Shown: positions 10,101 through 22,390, numbered from the stretch's first letter. The stretch is 64,000 bases of DNA from Anaeramoeba flamelloides (GCA_027625915.1 JANTQA010000047.1:15624001-15688000), one strand, 5' to 3'. Notes: a model not told the origin generated them from the letters alone. Program-made: numbers and translations.

Positions 10101-13100
10101 CCTGCTTTTCCTTTTGAAAAATAATTTTTCGGTTGTCTTCCGATCGTTCCCGAATGGCAGAGCTTGAGGGCCATCTTAGAATTCTTTTTTCTTCTGCACA
10201 GGAAATTGTCATTTGATCATTTGGTATTTGAATTGAAATTACTGCACTTGAATGACCTTTAAGAATAGCTCGGCATTTATGATTCTTTAAAGACCAAACC
10301 CTAATCAGCCCATCATTCGATCCAGAATATAATAGATCTTCAAAAATTCTTAAGGACCTGACTTTGCCACGGTGACCAGTCAAAAATAATGGATTTTTTT
10401 TTGGTTTTGATAAATTAAAGACACCAATAGTTGAATCCCAAGAGCCCGTATATAAGAATTTTTTATAGATCTCTAATCTGCTTATAGCATATTTATGCCC
10501 ATTCAAGATTTGAACGCATTCTCTACTTCTTGGATCCCAGATCCTGACAGTTTTATCTTGCGATCCCGTATAAATTAAATTTAGTTCCTTGTCATATTTC
10601 ATAGTTAAAATCCAATCCTTATGCCCAATAAACTTATGCACTATTTTCCCAGTCTATTTAACATTTTGAATTGTTTTTATTTATTTTTTTTTTTTCATAT
10701 TTTTGTTTGTAATTATTATTTTTTATTATTATTATTATTTTTATTTTGTTTTATTTAATTTATGAAATTTTATCGAGATATTTTTAAAATAAAAATCACT
10801 TTCCCCAAATTTTAATTGTTTTGTTTTTAATTGTACTTTTCCGTTTTAAGTAAAAATTCTATATTTTTAAATGTGGATTTTTAAAGTAATATTTTTAAAA
10901 ATTCAATTTTAGTGTTATTTGAGAAGAATGTTTTGGTATCTGAGAACTGTTTGAAGAATTCTTTCAATGAATAAAAAAAGATGGGTTCAGAAAGAAAGTG
11001 TTACAAATTATACTGATAAATAAACTTTGGTCCAATAATTTTAGCTTCGTAATAAATTGAGGAATGCTATTCCAAAATTTTATCTCTCTTTTTTTTTTAG
11101 ATATTTAAAAAAAAGAAAAATTAAATTGATTGTATCAAAAGAGAGAAGTTTACTCAAGATAAATTATTTTCTAATTTTAGAAAGTATGACTAAAGGGATT
11201 TTTTTTTCATTTTAAATGGGTTGTAATGATTTGGAAAAGAGTTTATAACTCGAAAGGATAATACTATACTTTTTTGAGAGTAAAAAATATTCAGTTTTAT
11301 TAATAGAGTAACATACATTATTTTATTCATTATATTAGATTTAAATTCTTCCCAAATGATATTTTAGTTTTGTTGATGGCCTTTCTATAAATAAAGTTGA
11401 ATTTGAATAATAATTAAGAATTTATTCCACGTTGAATATCTATGAGGTTTAACACCTTTTCTTTTATAATCTAACAATTACTTATTTGAAGTTTTTGTTT
11501 TTTATTTTGGTTGTTTTATTATAGCCTATTATTTGTTTTCTTTTATTGTTTTTAATTGTTAAAAATATTTTTTTCATTTTTTTCAGTTCAATAACAAGAG
11601 ACTTTTATTTAAGGAAGTAGGTACATTGTACCATTTTTGAAAATTTTTATTATAATAACATTACTGAAAAAAAGATTTTTTGAGTAATCACAGGAAATTG
11701 AAATTTTATAAACCTAAATATCATTAATTACTCTATTTATGAAAAGAACATAGTAAATCAGAGTCGAATCTTTTAATTTTAAATTTTTTGAAACATTTTT
11801 GTGATTAAATTATTGGTTTTATTAAATTGTATTTTGAATGGAGAAATGTGCTACGGTGAATGCTTGAAATTAATCATAGAATAAATCAAAAAAATAGACA
11901 TAGAGAAGGTATGTATTTGAAACATTTTTTTTCTTTTTTAGAACCAAACATATAAAAGATCACTTTTCCAAATAGACTTGTTTAAATCAAGAATGGGAAA
12001 AAAAAAATTCAAAGTATATTTTAAATGATTTGCTTTCTGCTTTATCTTCTTAATTTTGAATGATTAAAACAGAGATTGTCTTGAGTTTCTCGCCTCATTC
12101 ATATTTATTATTTATTTTACCATAACTGTTTTTTACAAATTAGAATTTTGAATTTTATTTTTCAAATATTTTTATCAAACAAAGCAAAAATAAAGAATAC
12201 TAGTTCAAAGATTAAAATAAAAAGACTAAAAATTGAATTATTGAAATTAAAAAACAACTACAAAAGATTCAACCCAAAGAAAAAGAAAACTTGGCTAAAA
12301 AAAATGAAATCAACATTCAGAATTCCTTTTGGTTTTTTATAATTTGTACGGAAATAAATGATTAAAGCTATCAAACCAAATATATCCAATAAATTTTTAT
12401 TTTCTGAAGAAGAATTTAAAAAGTATCCTATTTTTTTCAAACCAAAATCAGAATTTAGATGAATTAAATGAAAATAGGATTTTTAAATTCATTTTGAAAA
12501 TTCTTTAGAAATAAACAAATAATTTGTTAATCAGAAATCTTTCAAATAAAAAGTTTTTTCCATTCAGAATAAAAAATAAAGCCAAGTAAAGAAGAAGTAA
12601 TTGTATCAAATATTAACATATAGGATCAAGAAATAAATGATTTTTTATTTAGCCTTTTTTTTTGATCAATTTTTTTTTTTTTTTTTTGATTTCCATTTTT
12701 TCGATTGATATTATAAATCTATTACACTAGGATAATCTTTTACTCATCTATTTATTAAAAAATAAATTTATTTAGTGAAGAAATTATTTTAATTTTTCAA
12801 TCTCTAATAAACTGTGGCACTCAAAATTGGTAAAATGTACCTACCCCCCCTACAAAAATTGCATTTGTGGTTCTTTATTTAATCCTTTTTAACTTTATTA
12901 TTTTCTTACAATTTTTTTTCTTTTCTTCTTTTTGAAAAAGAAAATAAAAAATAAAATTAAAAAATTAAGAAGCAGTGATAAAAAAAAATAAAAAAATAAA
13001 AATGTTATTTACTATCAAATCCCATGAAACTAATGTTTTATCAAAAGATGTTGAATATAATGTTTCGGATTTTGGTTCAAGATATACTTGACTAATATAA

Positions 13101-16100
13101 TCATCATGCCCTTCAAATTTCTGTTTTATTGTACCATCTTTTTTTTTTTTTTTTGTAAAGAAATAAAATCCAGAAGATTAGATAAATAAATAAATAAAAC
13201 AATAAATATTAAAAAATTAATATATGTCTACATATACACACATTATATATATATATATAAACCCCTTTTCAGTCAAAGTGGGACCAGTTTTATTGAAGAA
13301 ATAGAAAATATTTCATGAGTTTAATCAAGTATTCTTCTCAAAATAAATTTTCAATTTTTAGATCTGATCATTTTTTCTCATTTAGTCAATTTTTTTTACA
13401 GATTTTTTCTTTTTTTTGTTTTTTATTTTTTTTGAAAAGTCAATTTAAAAAAAAAAATGTTTGAAACTCCAAATTAACATTAAGATTATTGTGGCTTTGT
13501 ATTTTCTTTTAAAATTCATACATTTACTATTAAAAAATCTTTTGAATATTAACTAATGCTTTTAACAAAAATAAAAAACTTTTCGTGTATTCTTCAATAC
13601 ATTGATGTAACCAATCAGTGTTTTTAACTTTAACCCATTACAAAAAGCTAACCAATGCTCAAAACATTCCATTTATGTCGAAATAAAAGAATCAAATCAA
13701 TAGGGTGATAACAACATTATATAAACAAGAAATAGATTTCTTTAAATAAATTTTAAAAAAGAATTATGAAGATATATAGAGAGATCAAATTGTAATTTTT
13801 GTAAAAAAAATGAGAAAAATATCATTTTTTGCAAGTAAAAGCTTTTTTATTTCACAAAATTTGTAATTATAACTAAATTTTTGAAATAAAAGTATTTAAT
13901 ATTTTTGAACCTTTGGCATATTAATTCAAGATCTAACCTCAAAAGCCAATTTAAAAATCTGAACCAAGGATTTAAATACTGTCTTCATATCTTCAAATAC
14001 CCAAGTCTGGAAAAAAAAAACACGAGTTAAATTTTGGTAATGGGTTAAAGGTTGTCAACATGGGTTGCTTATACAAAGCTGAAGAAAATTAATTGCTTTT
14101 TCTTTTTTTTTTTTTTGACTTTTTAAAATAAACAAAACATTAAACCAGATACCATATTTAGAGTTGTAGTGTTGTTTGTGTTTTTCTTTTAAAATTTAAG
14201 CATCAAACAAATCCCTTAGTAGAATTTTATTTTATATCGAAAAAATTTTGGTTAAGGTACTAGTAAACATAAAAAAAATCTTCAAGCAAATTTAATGGCA
14301 AATTCAAAAAAATATGTTACTCATCTTGAAATTGAAAAATAAAGAAAAAACCTGATAACTACAAAGACCAAAATTACTTTTTAATGATATTTTCAAAAAT
14401 GAATTATTGCTTTTAAAAGTTTGAATCCATTTTTCTCACATTTTTGAAAAGTTCAAAATCCAAACATATTTTTGAATTATTTCAAAAAAATTATTTTCTT
14501 TGGAATGAAGAAAGAAATTGTATCGTCTATGAAGCAAGTATACAAAAATACACTTTAAAAAGAAAACCACTAAGTTTTAAAAATAACTTGATTTATAAAA
14601 TGTATTTAATTTCAAAAAAATTGTAATAATTATTTTAAACTTTAAAAAAAAATAATATTTTTATTCAAAGACCAGTTTGAATTAATTTTTTCATTTTACA
14701 TTTCTCAAAAAATACGAGAAAAACAACCAAACCATAAAATTAAAAATCCCCCCAAAATACTTTTTCAAAACCTGGAAAAATCAACTTATAACTTGAGGGA
14801 ATACTTTTTAATTCGGTTATTTTTAATTAATAATTAATAACCCTGCTCTTAATTATTTCAGTGGGTTATTAATAACACAAAGATTAAAGATATCAATAGG
14901 CTTTAACTTTTTTTCTCACATTTTTTCTCAGATTTTCACAAACAAATAAAATGAATTTAAATTAATAATTCTAAATAATAAAAAAAATAATAAATATTCT
15001 CAAATAACTGAATTTTAATAATAACAGTTTGTTGTTTATAATCTTGATATTTGAAAAAGAATATTATCTAATCTTTTAAATTTCAAGAAATTTAATAAAT
15101 ATTTGTGAATAAAATAAATGATCGATTTTTTTTAGATCTTCAATGGATTCAATATTTGGGCTTATTTTTGTTGTATTTTGAAAATAAGATTAAAGTTTTC
15201 AAGGTTATTGGTTCTTAAAAATTCCATGAAATTACTAAAAGGGGATTTTCAAAAAAATATATTTTTGTGAAAATTTTTCTTTTTCTAATTTGATCCAAAT
15301 ATCCAAACACAAAAGGGATCAAGATCGTTATTACTGAAAATTTAATTCTAAAAAATGAATTCTTTTGATAATGATAATTCATTTCTTTAAAGTTGATAAA
15401 TAAGTTTGTGTCTCAGGTTTAATCTTGAGGTTGTGTCAATAATTACCCTATTTCCTTTGGGATTAAAAATAAATAAGAGTTACTAGTCGCTTTAAGTGAT
15501 TAAAAAAAAAATTGGTTGTTCAAGCTGTTTGAAGAAAGTGTAGACTTTCAAGTTTAAAGTGTGTTGATCAAACTGATTAAAAGTGTCTGAATGAGACAGT
15601 TTGAAGTAAAATTTATAAAACTCTTATTACACACTTTTTTCAAGCAGCACATCTGCAAAGAATTTGTAATTTTTAACAATCCATTATTTTTCAAATTTAA
15701 AATAATGGTAAGTGATTGTGCTTTGGTATATGTTAATTGTTGGAATGATTAACTAATCGAAATTCTGTTTTTGTTTTGGAAAATTTTTTTATTAAGGTTT
15801 TAGTGTCTACCAAGGAGAAGTCTAAGATCAAAGTGTGTTTACGAAGAAAAAAATCTAAAAAGTAAAAAAAGAAAAGCAAAAATTTTAAAAAATAATTAAC
15901 CGTTTGTATCCCAAGAAATTATCGAAGTGTCAGACGAAGCAGAAAACAGCCCAAAGTGTTTGTCGACAAAAAAAGTTGTTATTCTTTGTGTATGACCCCG
16001 AAAGGTTAATTTAAGCTCATCGTTACTTGTTTTCCAGCTTTTCAAAATGCCTGCTGAGTCACAAGAATATAGAATTCCGTCGTATTGCCTAATCGAGGTA

Positions 16101-16423
16101 ATTGATCCTTCGTGGCCGATCAATTGCGAATTACAATACCCTGTTTCAAGAGACCAGATCCTGATGGTTTTGTCATTGGATCCAGAATAACATCTTGTAG
16201 AATCAGTGGTGATGGTGTTGACAGGTTGGGTGTGCCCTTTTAAAACAAGCAAAGGTGAAAGAACTTGTTTCTGATCGTGTTGTTATTTTGGTAATTCAAG
16301 ATTTGTTTGTTTGTTTGTTTTTATTTTATTGAACCAAACAAAATCAACAAATTCGAACATTAAAAGGAGATTCAGTTTTGAAAATAATAAACTCGAATTA
16401 CTTACCTTTTTAATTTTGGACAT
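7174..16423 (-). CDS. WD40 - [FeFe] hydrogenase - flavodoxin fusion, five exons, 1276 aa
   Basis: Predicted iron-only hydrogenase (reversible 2H+ + 2e- to H2). Exons: 16406-16423 (MSKIKK), 15901-16270, 13013-13137, 9417-10653 and 7174-9254; all junctions are GT-AG and in phase. Domains: eight WD40 repeats at about residues 10-335, each with a GH dipeptide and mostly W-D/W-S ends; 2Fe-2S ferredoxin domain about 376-460 (Cys409, 420, 423 and 439/441); CxxCxxC motifs at 569-579 and 614-624; H-cluster domain with L1 TSCCPSW (C725), L2 VPCTSKKQE (C780) and L3 VMACPGGCIGGGGQP (C1005, C1009); flavodoxin about 1119-1274 with YGSQTGTAE, STFWDGNFPENA and VFGLGSKQY. The usual His-Cys [4Fe-4S] domain is replaced by an Asp/Asn-rich stretch (475-565), and a Lys/Asn-rich insert lies at about 868-960. 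There is no targeting leader: the propeller starts almost at residue 1. Flavodoxin fusions are known in protist hydrogenases; the WD40 fusion is the novelty. Electron partner and location are inferred. Confidence 0.95.
9255..9416 (-). other. Hydrogenase intron 4
   Basis: A 162 bp intron with donor GTTTGTAAA and acceptor AAATAG, splitting a Gly codon between the two [4Fe-4S] motifs (..CNGLQ-G-LDIFGY..). Its size is typical of the element-free introns in this window. Confidence 0.9.
10654..13012 (-). other. Hydrogenase intron 3, containing a transposon
   Basis: A 2359 bp intron with donor GTAAATAAC and acceptor TTAAATAG. It joins ..SWDLI to TGKIVHKFIGHKDW in phase 0, a perfect WD40 blade transition. 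Over half of it is the TTAA-type family C element at 11613-12849, so the extra length is explained by insertion. Confidence 0.9.
11613..12849 (-). mobile_element. Family C TTAA-type TIR element, copy 1
   Basis: Left end TTAA then GGAAGTAGGTACATTGTACC. The right end is the inverted match GGTAAAATGTACCTACC near 12829-12849, followed inward by a GGCACTC block. The interior aligns, inverted, with the copy at 41556-42753 (AAAATCCTATTTTCATTTAA.. and the block around GAATCTTTTGTA.TTGTTTTT). Both interiors have several stops, so no transposase can be read: a non-autonomous or decayed DNA transposon. The right-hand TTAA is not preserved here. It sits inside a hydrogenase intron. Confidence 0.65.
13138..15900 (-). 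other. Hydrogenase intron 2, containing a transposon
   Basis: A 2763 bp intron joining ..SWDTN to DGTIKQKFEGH through a split Asp codon (G|AT). The donor is GTTAATT. The acceptor AG follows an uninterrupted run of about 17 A residues, not a pyrimidine tract. It contains the family D element at 14256-15491. The 15500-15720 part holds loose inverted repeats around TTGAAGAAAGTGT / ACACTTTTTTCAA. Confidence 0.88.
14256..15491 (+). mobile_element. Family D TTAA-type TIR element, copy 1
   Basis: TTAA at 14252-14255 and 15492-15495 flank a 1236 bp element beginning GGTACTAGTAAAC and ending GAGTTACTAGTCGC, which are related inverted termini. It aligns along its length with the copies at about 38375-39442 and 50754-52598. 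It carries the uninterrupted sequence TTCAAAAAAATTGTAATAAT at 14611-14630, where copy 3 contains a LINE. No transposase reading frame survives. Confidence 0.7.
16271..16405 (-). other. Hydrogenase intron 1
   Basis: A 135 bp intron with donor GTAAGTAAT directly after ATG TCC AAA ATT AAA AAG and acceptor GATCAG. It leaves a six-codon first coding exon, which is easy to miss and sets the true start at 16423. Confidence 0.8.
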
Positions 16424-17169
16424 TCAACAGTTGACTTGAAATGTGATATTTGCTTTCTTTTTGAACTGGTTTCTGGAATTTGGAAAAGTTGGAAACTTAT
16501 CAAAATGAAAAAAAATAAAAAGCTTGGAAACTCGAAAATAACTTTTCAATTAAACAGTTTAGTTGAGTTGTGTTGATTACTCAAATCAAAATATTTTTTG
16601 TAATTTTTTTTTTCTCTCAGAACCTTCATTTTAATTCCCTCAAGTAACATCTTAATTCATAAAAAAAAGTGAAGTATTATTTTTTTTGTTAAAGTTTTTG
16701 GGTTTTGGGCTTTTCGAAAAATAATTTATCGTCATGTTAACATCAAACATCTAGAAACGATTCTCGGGTTTGAATTTTATTCTCACGAAATTGTATTCTG
16801 ATGAAACATTTGGTTTATTTGAGATATAAATGGGCTGTAATTTTGTCGAATTATCTTTTTTCAATTCTTGAAAATTCCTCTTCTTTTGGGCTTCTTAGTT
16901 TCACATAATAAATGTCAATATACAAAAATAAAAAGGAACAAAAAAATTCACAGAGATCACAAATTGTAATCAATTTCATGAAAATTCAAATTGATAAAAA
17001 AAAATAAGAAAAATAACAAAAAATTAATTCCTGTTTATTATTGAGATAACAGTATTCTAAATTCACTTGACTATTTTCAAGAAAAGATGCGAATACGTAA
17101 ATCAAACATATTATCAAAAAAATTGTTGGCAAAAATTCATTATATAAAGCAATAAAAATTTTAGCAATA

Positions 17170-17990
17170 CACGATCATGAAAAAATTATTTCAAAAAAAA
17201 AGTAAATATTTGATAATTTTACCCTTTTTACTAACTTCAATTAGAATAAACACTATTGGTGAATAAAGGATCTTTGATCAAAAAATATTTTTCAAGATAT
17301 TTTACTATTTAAGTTGGAAAATCCAATTTTACAGTAATATTTTTTTTTACAATTGAATAGTAAAAAATTTGAAAACATTTTTTGTGATCAGATAAGAGGT
17401 CATTTTATTATATGTTAAATGTATTTTAAATCTAAAGAATATTTTTCAAATAGGGAACCTATCATTTTCACTCTTAAAGAATTATTTGTTCTTTTAAATT
17501 GGAAAAAATAATTTTTCTTTGATTTTCCTTTCGGTTTTTTTTAATTTTTGAAATGAACAGAAAATTTAAGAAATTTTCGGTTTATTTCAAAAAGTAAAAA
17601 AAAAAACCGCAGTTAGCCTTTCTTGAGTTTTCTATTTATTAGGAAAATCAATTGATTTTTCTAATAAAACAGAAAACCTCAAGAAAAGCGAGGCACTTGA
17701 TGACACTTTCAATATTTATCATCAGTTATTTTGTTTCCGTATTTGAGTTTTTTTAGATGAGTATAGTGTTTTCAAAACTATTAGGTATTATCTCTTCAAA
17801 AAATATCCCAAAGTTGAATTTAATGAAAATTCATTGCCACGTCCATTTAAAATTTTTTTTACCCCAAAATAGACCTTTTTTCACTAGACTAGAGACTTTT
17901 CAAAACCGTAGTTATATTAATAACAATAAATGTAACACCCTCAAGATTTTTAAGAACTGGAATGTTGATTATAATGTAGATAATTTCAAT
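17170..17990. repeat. Dispersed repeat family A, copy 2
   Basis: Aligns with the copies at about 4945 and 26995: AATAAACACTATTGG, GGATCTTTGATCAA, TTTAAGTTGGAAAATCC and AATAGACCTTTTTTC blocks. An imperfect hairpin lies at 17615-17693 (GCCTTTCTTGAGTTTTCT / CAGAAAACCTCAAGAAAAGC), followed by GAGGCACTTGATGACAC. Confidence 0.6.
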
Positions 17991-19154
17991 TAAAAATGGT
18001 GAAATGATAATTGAAATTGTAGTTTTGTCTAGCTTATTTTTTTTCGCTTTTATTTTTTCATACTAGTATAATGAAAACATTAATTCTTTTAAAAATCAGT
18101 TTTTTATCTTTAATTTTATATTTATATGGATAGATGAGCTTTTGGAAAATAAGTTGAAGAAAATAAATATTTTGATCTTATATTGGGAGATATCCCGAAC
18201 ACCAATTTATGATATCAAACTTTAGAGATATAATTCTTAACTTATTTATAGTATTTATAATCCAAAAAAAAAAAAAAAAACTATTACATCGAAAGCAATT
18301 TAGCATTTAACAAAGGTTGATGTACAATATAAAAATTTTGGGTTACAATAATTAATGGATTTTTCTCAGATTTAAACTAGCATTCATTAAAACTATAAGC
18401 AATAGAGAAAGTAATTCGGTGCTTTTTTAAAAAATAATTCTCTGAACTATTCCTTGAATCTTTGGATAAAAAATAATAATACATTGGCAAAATTATGAAA
18501 TTGTTGTTTTATTCCAATTTATTTATTAATTTTGTACATTTTTTTTTATATTTGAACAAAATTTTCTTTTCAAGCCCTAATTAAAAAGTGTGTTTATGTG
18601 GATGTGAAATATTGTAAATCGGTTTCTTCTCACAAAAATGCACATTATTTTTGGTGAGATTGGTATGTAAACTGTTTGCTAATGTAGTTAGCGCATTTAA
18701 AATTTAAATGTATTCATCTAACTTTACTTATCAGGTGGCTGATAGATTATTAATTATCAATTTTTTATTTATGTTTTGTTTTCTCATTTATTTTTTTCTC
18801 AAAATTTGTATTTTATTTTTTTTTTTGATAAAAGTATGTGTCTTTAATTACTTATAAAGCAATTCGTTATTTTTTGATTTTCAATTGTTGAAAAGTTGAT
18901 TTTGTTTTCAAATTAACTTTTAACCAAATAAAAATCTCCTTTACAGTTTTTACAGGGTTAATCTCAATCAACTAAGGAGACTAGTTTTTTATATAAATTG
19001 ATTAATTAACCATACATTCTCTTCAAAAAAATATTCTGAAAAATATAATTACGTTTCATTGGATAAAGATCGATAATCATTTGCTAACTTATTTCTTTCT
19101 ATTCAATTGTGAGAAACCTCATTTCTAAATTTTTTTTTTTTTTTTTTCTTTAGA

Positions 19155-19545
19155 TTAAAAAATAATAAAGATAAAACAGAAATTATCATCCAAAGATTTA
19201 AAAAATTAAATGATTTGGGTATTTATTTAGATAAAATTTTACATTTAGTTTCTAATTTAAAAAAATCGAAAGAAACTTATAACAGCTTTTATGGTTTAAT
19301 TAATAAAAATTCACTTAATAATATTTTGAAAATTAATTTATTTAAATCTTTTATTACAATCTAATAGACGTATGGATTAGAAATATTATTCTGAAATAAA
19401 CATTTTAAATAATACAAATTCTTAGATTAATTTTTGTTTTACTCGAATATGATGAAATAAACAGAAACACGCCAATTCTTTCTTACAAAATAGAATTTAA
19501 AATTTATAATATGGTAATTTCAGAAACCAAAAATCTAATTATAAT
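19155..19545 (+). mobile_element. LINE fragment (post-RT region), decayed
   Basis: Translation reads ..LNDLGIYLDKILHLVSNLKK.. then ..SKETYNSFYGLINKNSL.. and ..LFKSFITI, followed by a TYGLEI-like piece broken by stops. The same order of blocks occurs at about 58290-58490 (NLKRAKETY.., LFKSFIL, QLTYD). This is the region that follows the reverse transcriptase in non-LTR elements. The fragment is truncated at both ends, and a family H element lies directly downstream. Confidence 0.6.
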
Positions 19546-19549
19546 TTTG

Positions 19550-19915
19550 GAAAAAAAGCTCAAAGATTTTTTTTGGGTTAATAGATACTGAAACCTTTTT
19601 AAAAATGATAAATTAGATCAATTAATAAAAGAAAAAATAAATCATTAATGATAAAATGGGGGGTTAAGAACATAAATTATTTCTATACAAACTTTTGAAA
19701 CGAGTTTTTTCTTTGATTGATTTATTACTTAAAAATTTGTTGAAAATAATGACTATTTTTGAGGATCTCCAAAATTATACAGCAAACGAAGATAATAAAG
19801 TAGATTTAAATTGTATTTGATGGTTTGATTGAAAATAATATTTCAGGATTATTATTATAAATTAATTGGTTTCTTTTTTTAATTGAAATATCTTTTCATT
19901 TTTAAGTAATGTTTC
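19550..19915. repeat. Family H element, copy 1 (degenerate)
   Basis: Shares TCTTTGATTGATTTATTA, AATTTGTTGAAAATAAT, GAGGATCTCCAAAA and GGTTTGATTGAAAATAATA-type blocks with 22391-22812 and, inverted, with 57015-57426. The ends are weak, so the boundaries are approximate. Confidence 0.5.
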
Positions 19916-20658
19916 GAATTAACATACATATCCTACTTTTTTTCAAAGGTTAAAATTCTTCTTTAAGAGTTTTAATTTCTTTTAACTTGAAGATTGTAAG
20001 AAAAAGTAATAACAATCTACTGGTATTTGAATTATCAATGGGAAAATCATCACTACCTTATCGGTATTTTTCTTTTTTTTATAGATATTTCCAAAAGATG
20101 TAAGTTGAAAATTGTGTTTCAATCTTGATCATAAAAAGAAATTGAAACTGAAGTGAAGATTTTTACGTTTTATAATTCAAATATCAGTATCGAAAATTTG
20201 AATGAATTTTGGTGGTAATTTGATTTAAATTAGATTGAAAAAATACTTGACAATTTCCATTGACACTAACAGGCTTTTTTGAGAAAAGTTTCCTGAAATA
20301 TTACCAAAGTCCATCAAATTGAATTAAAATGAAATATTCTTAAAAAATTAATCATCACTCATAAACTTTTTTCAAAAGTAATTAAAATCTTAGGAAAGTG
20401 TTGGTAATTTCGTGTTTCTTTGTTACCCTCTTTTTGTCAAACTAGTGAAATAAGATCTGAACTAAACTTTTATCAGATCTTTTTTAAAATATCTGTGAAT
20501 TCCATCTCTGAAAATTTAAAAACATTTGGTATATTTGAGGTGAACTTTTTTTATTCACACAAAACTCGAATTTTGACTTTTTACAAAATAATTATAATTA
20601 TCAAAAATCACGACTCTTTTCATTTTTTCTCAATTCATTTTTTCAAAAATTTCTTAAA

Positions 20659-22056
20659 ATGACTAGAGGACCAAGAAAACATTTAAAAAGATTAAACACT
20701 CCAAAAAATTGGATGTTAGATAAACTAGGTGGTACATGGGTATGTTCAACAATTTTCTTTAAATACTTTTTCTTTTGTTTTTTTTTCTTTTTTTTTTCTT
20801 CAAAGGCTTCGAAACAATTAAAAAACAAAGATCAAAACTTAATTTTCAAATAAAATTTTTGCTGTAAAAATGAAATAAGTCTTCCTCAAAAAGAGACACT
20901 CAAAACTGTTTCTGTTTTTTATTTTTTCGAATCTTTGAATAAAAAAAAAAAAAAAAAAAAAACTTTCTTGATTTACAAACAAAACTTTTTTCAAACTAAT
21001 TTTTTTAACTTAAATTATTTGACAATTCCTAAAGGCACCAAGACCATCAACTGGCCCACACAAATTAAGGGAATGCCTTCCATTAACCCTTTTACTTCGA
21101 AACAAATTAAAATATGCTTTAACTGGAAAAGAAGTTACTTTGATCCTTATGCAAAGGGTTGTGAAAGTTGACGGAAAAGTTAGAACTGACAACACTTATC
21201 CAACTGGTTTTATGGGTAAATTTTCTTTTTGATTGAGCTTGCTTTTTTTTTCTTTTTTTTTTTTTTTTTTTTTTTTTTGGTTTTTGCTTTTTTTTTCTCT
21301 TCATTTTTTCTTTTTCTTTTTTGAAATTTTTAGTGAACAACAAATCATCAAATATTGAAAATTTGAACTTTTTCTCATTTAATAAACTTTTCGTTCACCC
21401 TTTACCTAAAACAAAACTAAAAAAAAAAAAAAAAAAAAATTAATCCAACCATCCGAACCCAAACAATCCACACCCACAAACATAAAACCAAAACAAACAA
21501 TTAATGAAAAAAAGATGTCATTTCCATCGATCGAACAAACGAAAACTTCAGAATTCTATATGATGAAAAAGGAAGATTTGTAGCACACAAAATCACACAA
21601 AAAGAATCCAATTTCAAGTTATGTAAAGTCAAAAAATCACAAATTGGGATGAAAAGAATTCCATTTATTGTCACCCATGATGGAAGAACCTTCAGATATC
21701 CAGATCCATTAATTAAAGTTAACGACACAATTAAATTCGATATCAAAGAAAACAAAATTGTTGGCTTTATCAAATTTGCAGTTGGTAATGTTGTCATGAT
21801 CACAGGAGGTAGAAATACAGGAAGAATTGGGATCATCACCAAAAAGGAATTACATGCCGGATCCTATGACATCATCCATATCAAAGATGAAAAGGGACAC
21901 TCCTTTGCTACTAGATTATCAAATGTCTTTGTCATTGGAAGGAAAAATAGACCAATGATCTCCCTCCCTAAAAATAGAGGTATTAGACCAGATCCAAATG
22001 AAGACAGAAAACAAAGAATCAAAAAGCACGAACAAGCTAAATCTAAAAAGAAATAA
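20659..22056 (+). CDS. RPS4: 40S ribosomal protein eS4 (RPS4), three exons
   Basis: Small-subunit ribosomal protein. Exons 20659-20739, 21035-21215 and 21515-22056 give 267 residues (human 263). Donors are GTATGT and GTAAAT; acceptors are TAAAG and AAAAG. Joined at the first boundary, ..[22 protein letters not shown].. matches the family, and the second boundary splits the Asp codon in [16 protein letters not shown]. The N-terminus [12 protein letters not shown], the S4-like middle and the KOW-containing C-terminal half ([15 protein letters not shown] loop, FVIG, SLP) are all present; it ends in KKK then TAA. Both introns are about 300 bp and T/A-run rich. The start is fixed by the conserved N-terminus. 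Very secure. Confidence 0.98.
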
Positions 22057-22390
22057 TTTTCATTTTTTATCTTTTTTTTTTTATTTTGAAAATTAGTCGT
22101 TTTCTTGCTTAATATATACACATACAAATCCCTTTTTATTAATATTTACCTCCTTTAATTATTTCTGTTATCAGAAATTTTTGCAAACGAAACATAGATA
22201 CTACTTTTCAAGATGATCGTTTTTTTTTAAACCATTAAAAAATAAAAAAAATTTTACATTTTTGAGATTTCTCTTCAAAAAAAAAATTGTTATATAAAAG
22301 CATTTTTTTTATTATTTTTTTTTCAAAAGTAATTTATTACAATGAAAAATAGCACAAAATAAAAATTTTCCTCCAAAAATGAAGAATCAT

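Larger units (their letters stand above)
16424..20658. other. Intergenic region between the hydrogenase and eS4 genes
   Basis: About 4.2 kb between divergently transcribed genes, so it holds both upstream regions. No gene is recognised. It contains family A copy 2, a decayed LINE fragment and one family H element. The rest is unassigned AT-rich DNA. Confidence 0.6.

Noticed and set aside
12148-12440. Overlapping frames inside family C copy 1 as a transposase
   Set aside because: The homologous region of copy 2 has stops in the same frames, and no DDE-type motif is visible.
7174-16423. Bacterial contamination as the source of the hydrogenase
   Set aside because: The gene has spliceosomal introns, host-like AT bias, low-complexity inserts and host-type transposons in its introns.
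20643-20853. Open frame extending eS4 exon 1 past TGG into Lys/Phe-rich sequence
   Set aside because: It reads into intron 1; the conserved [11 protein letters not shown] continuation lies in the next exon.
21119-22127. Antisense open frames over the eS4 exons
   Set aside because: Shadows of a highly conserved ribosomal protein; no domain content of their own.
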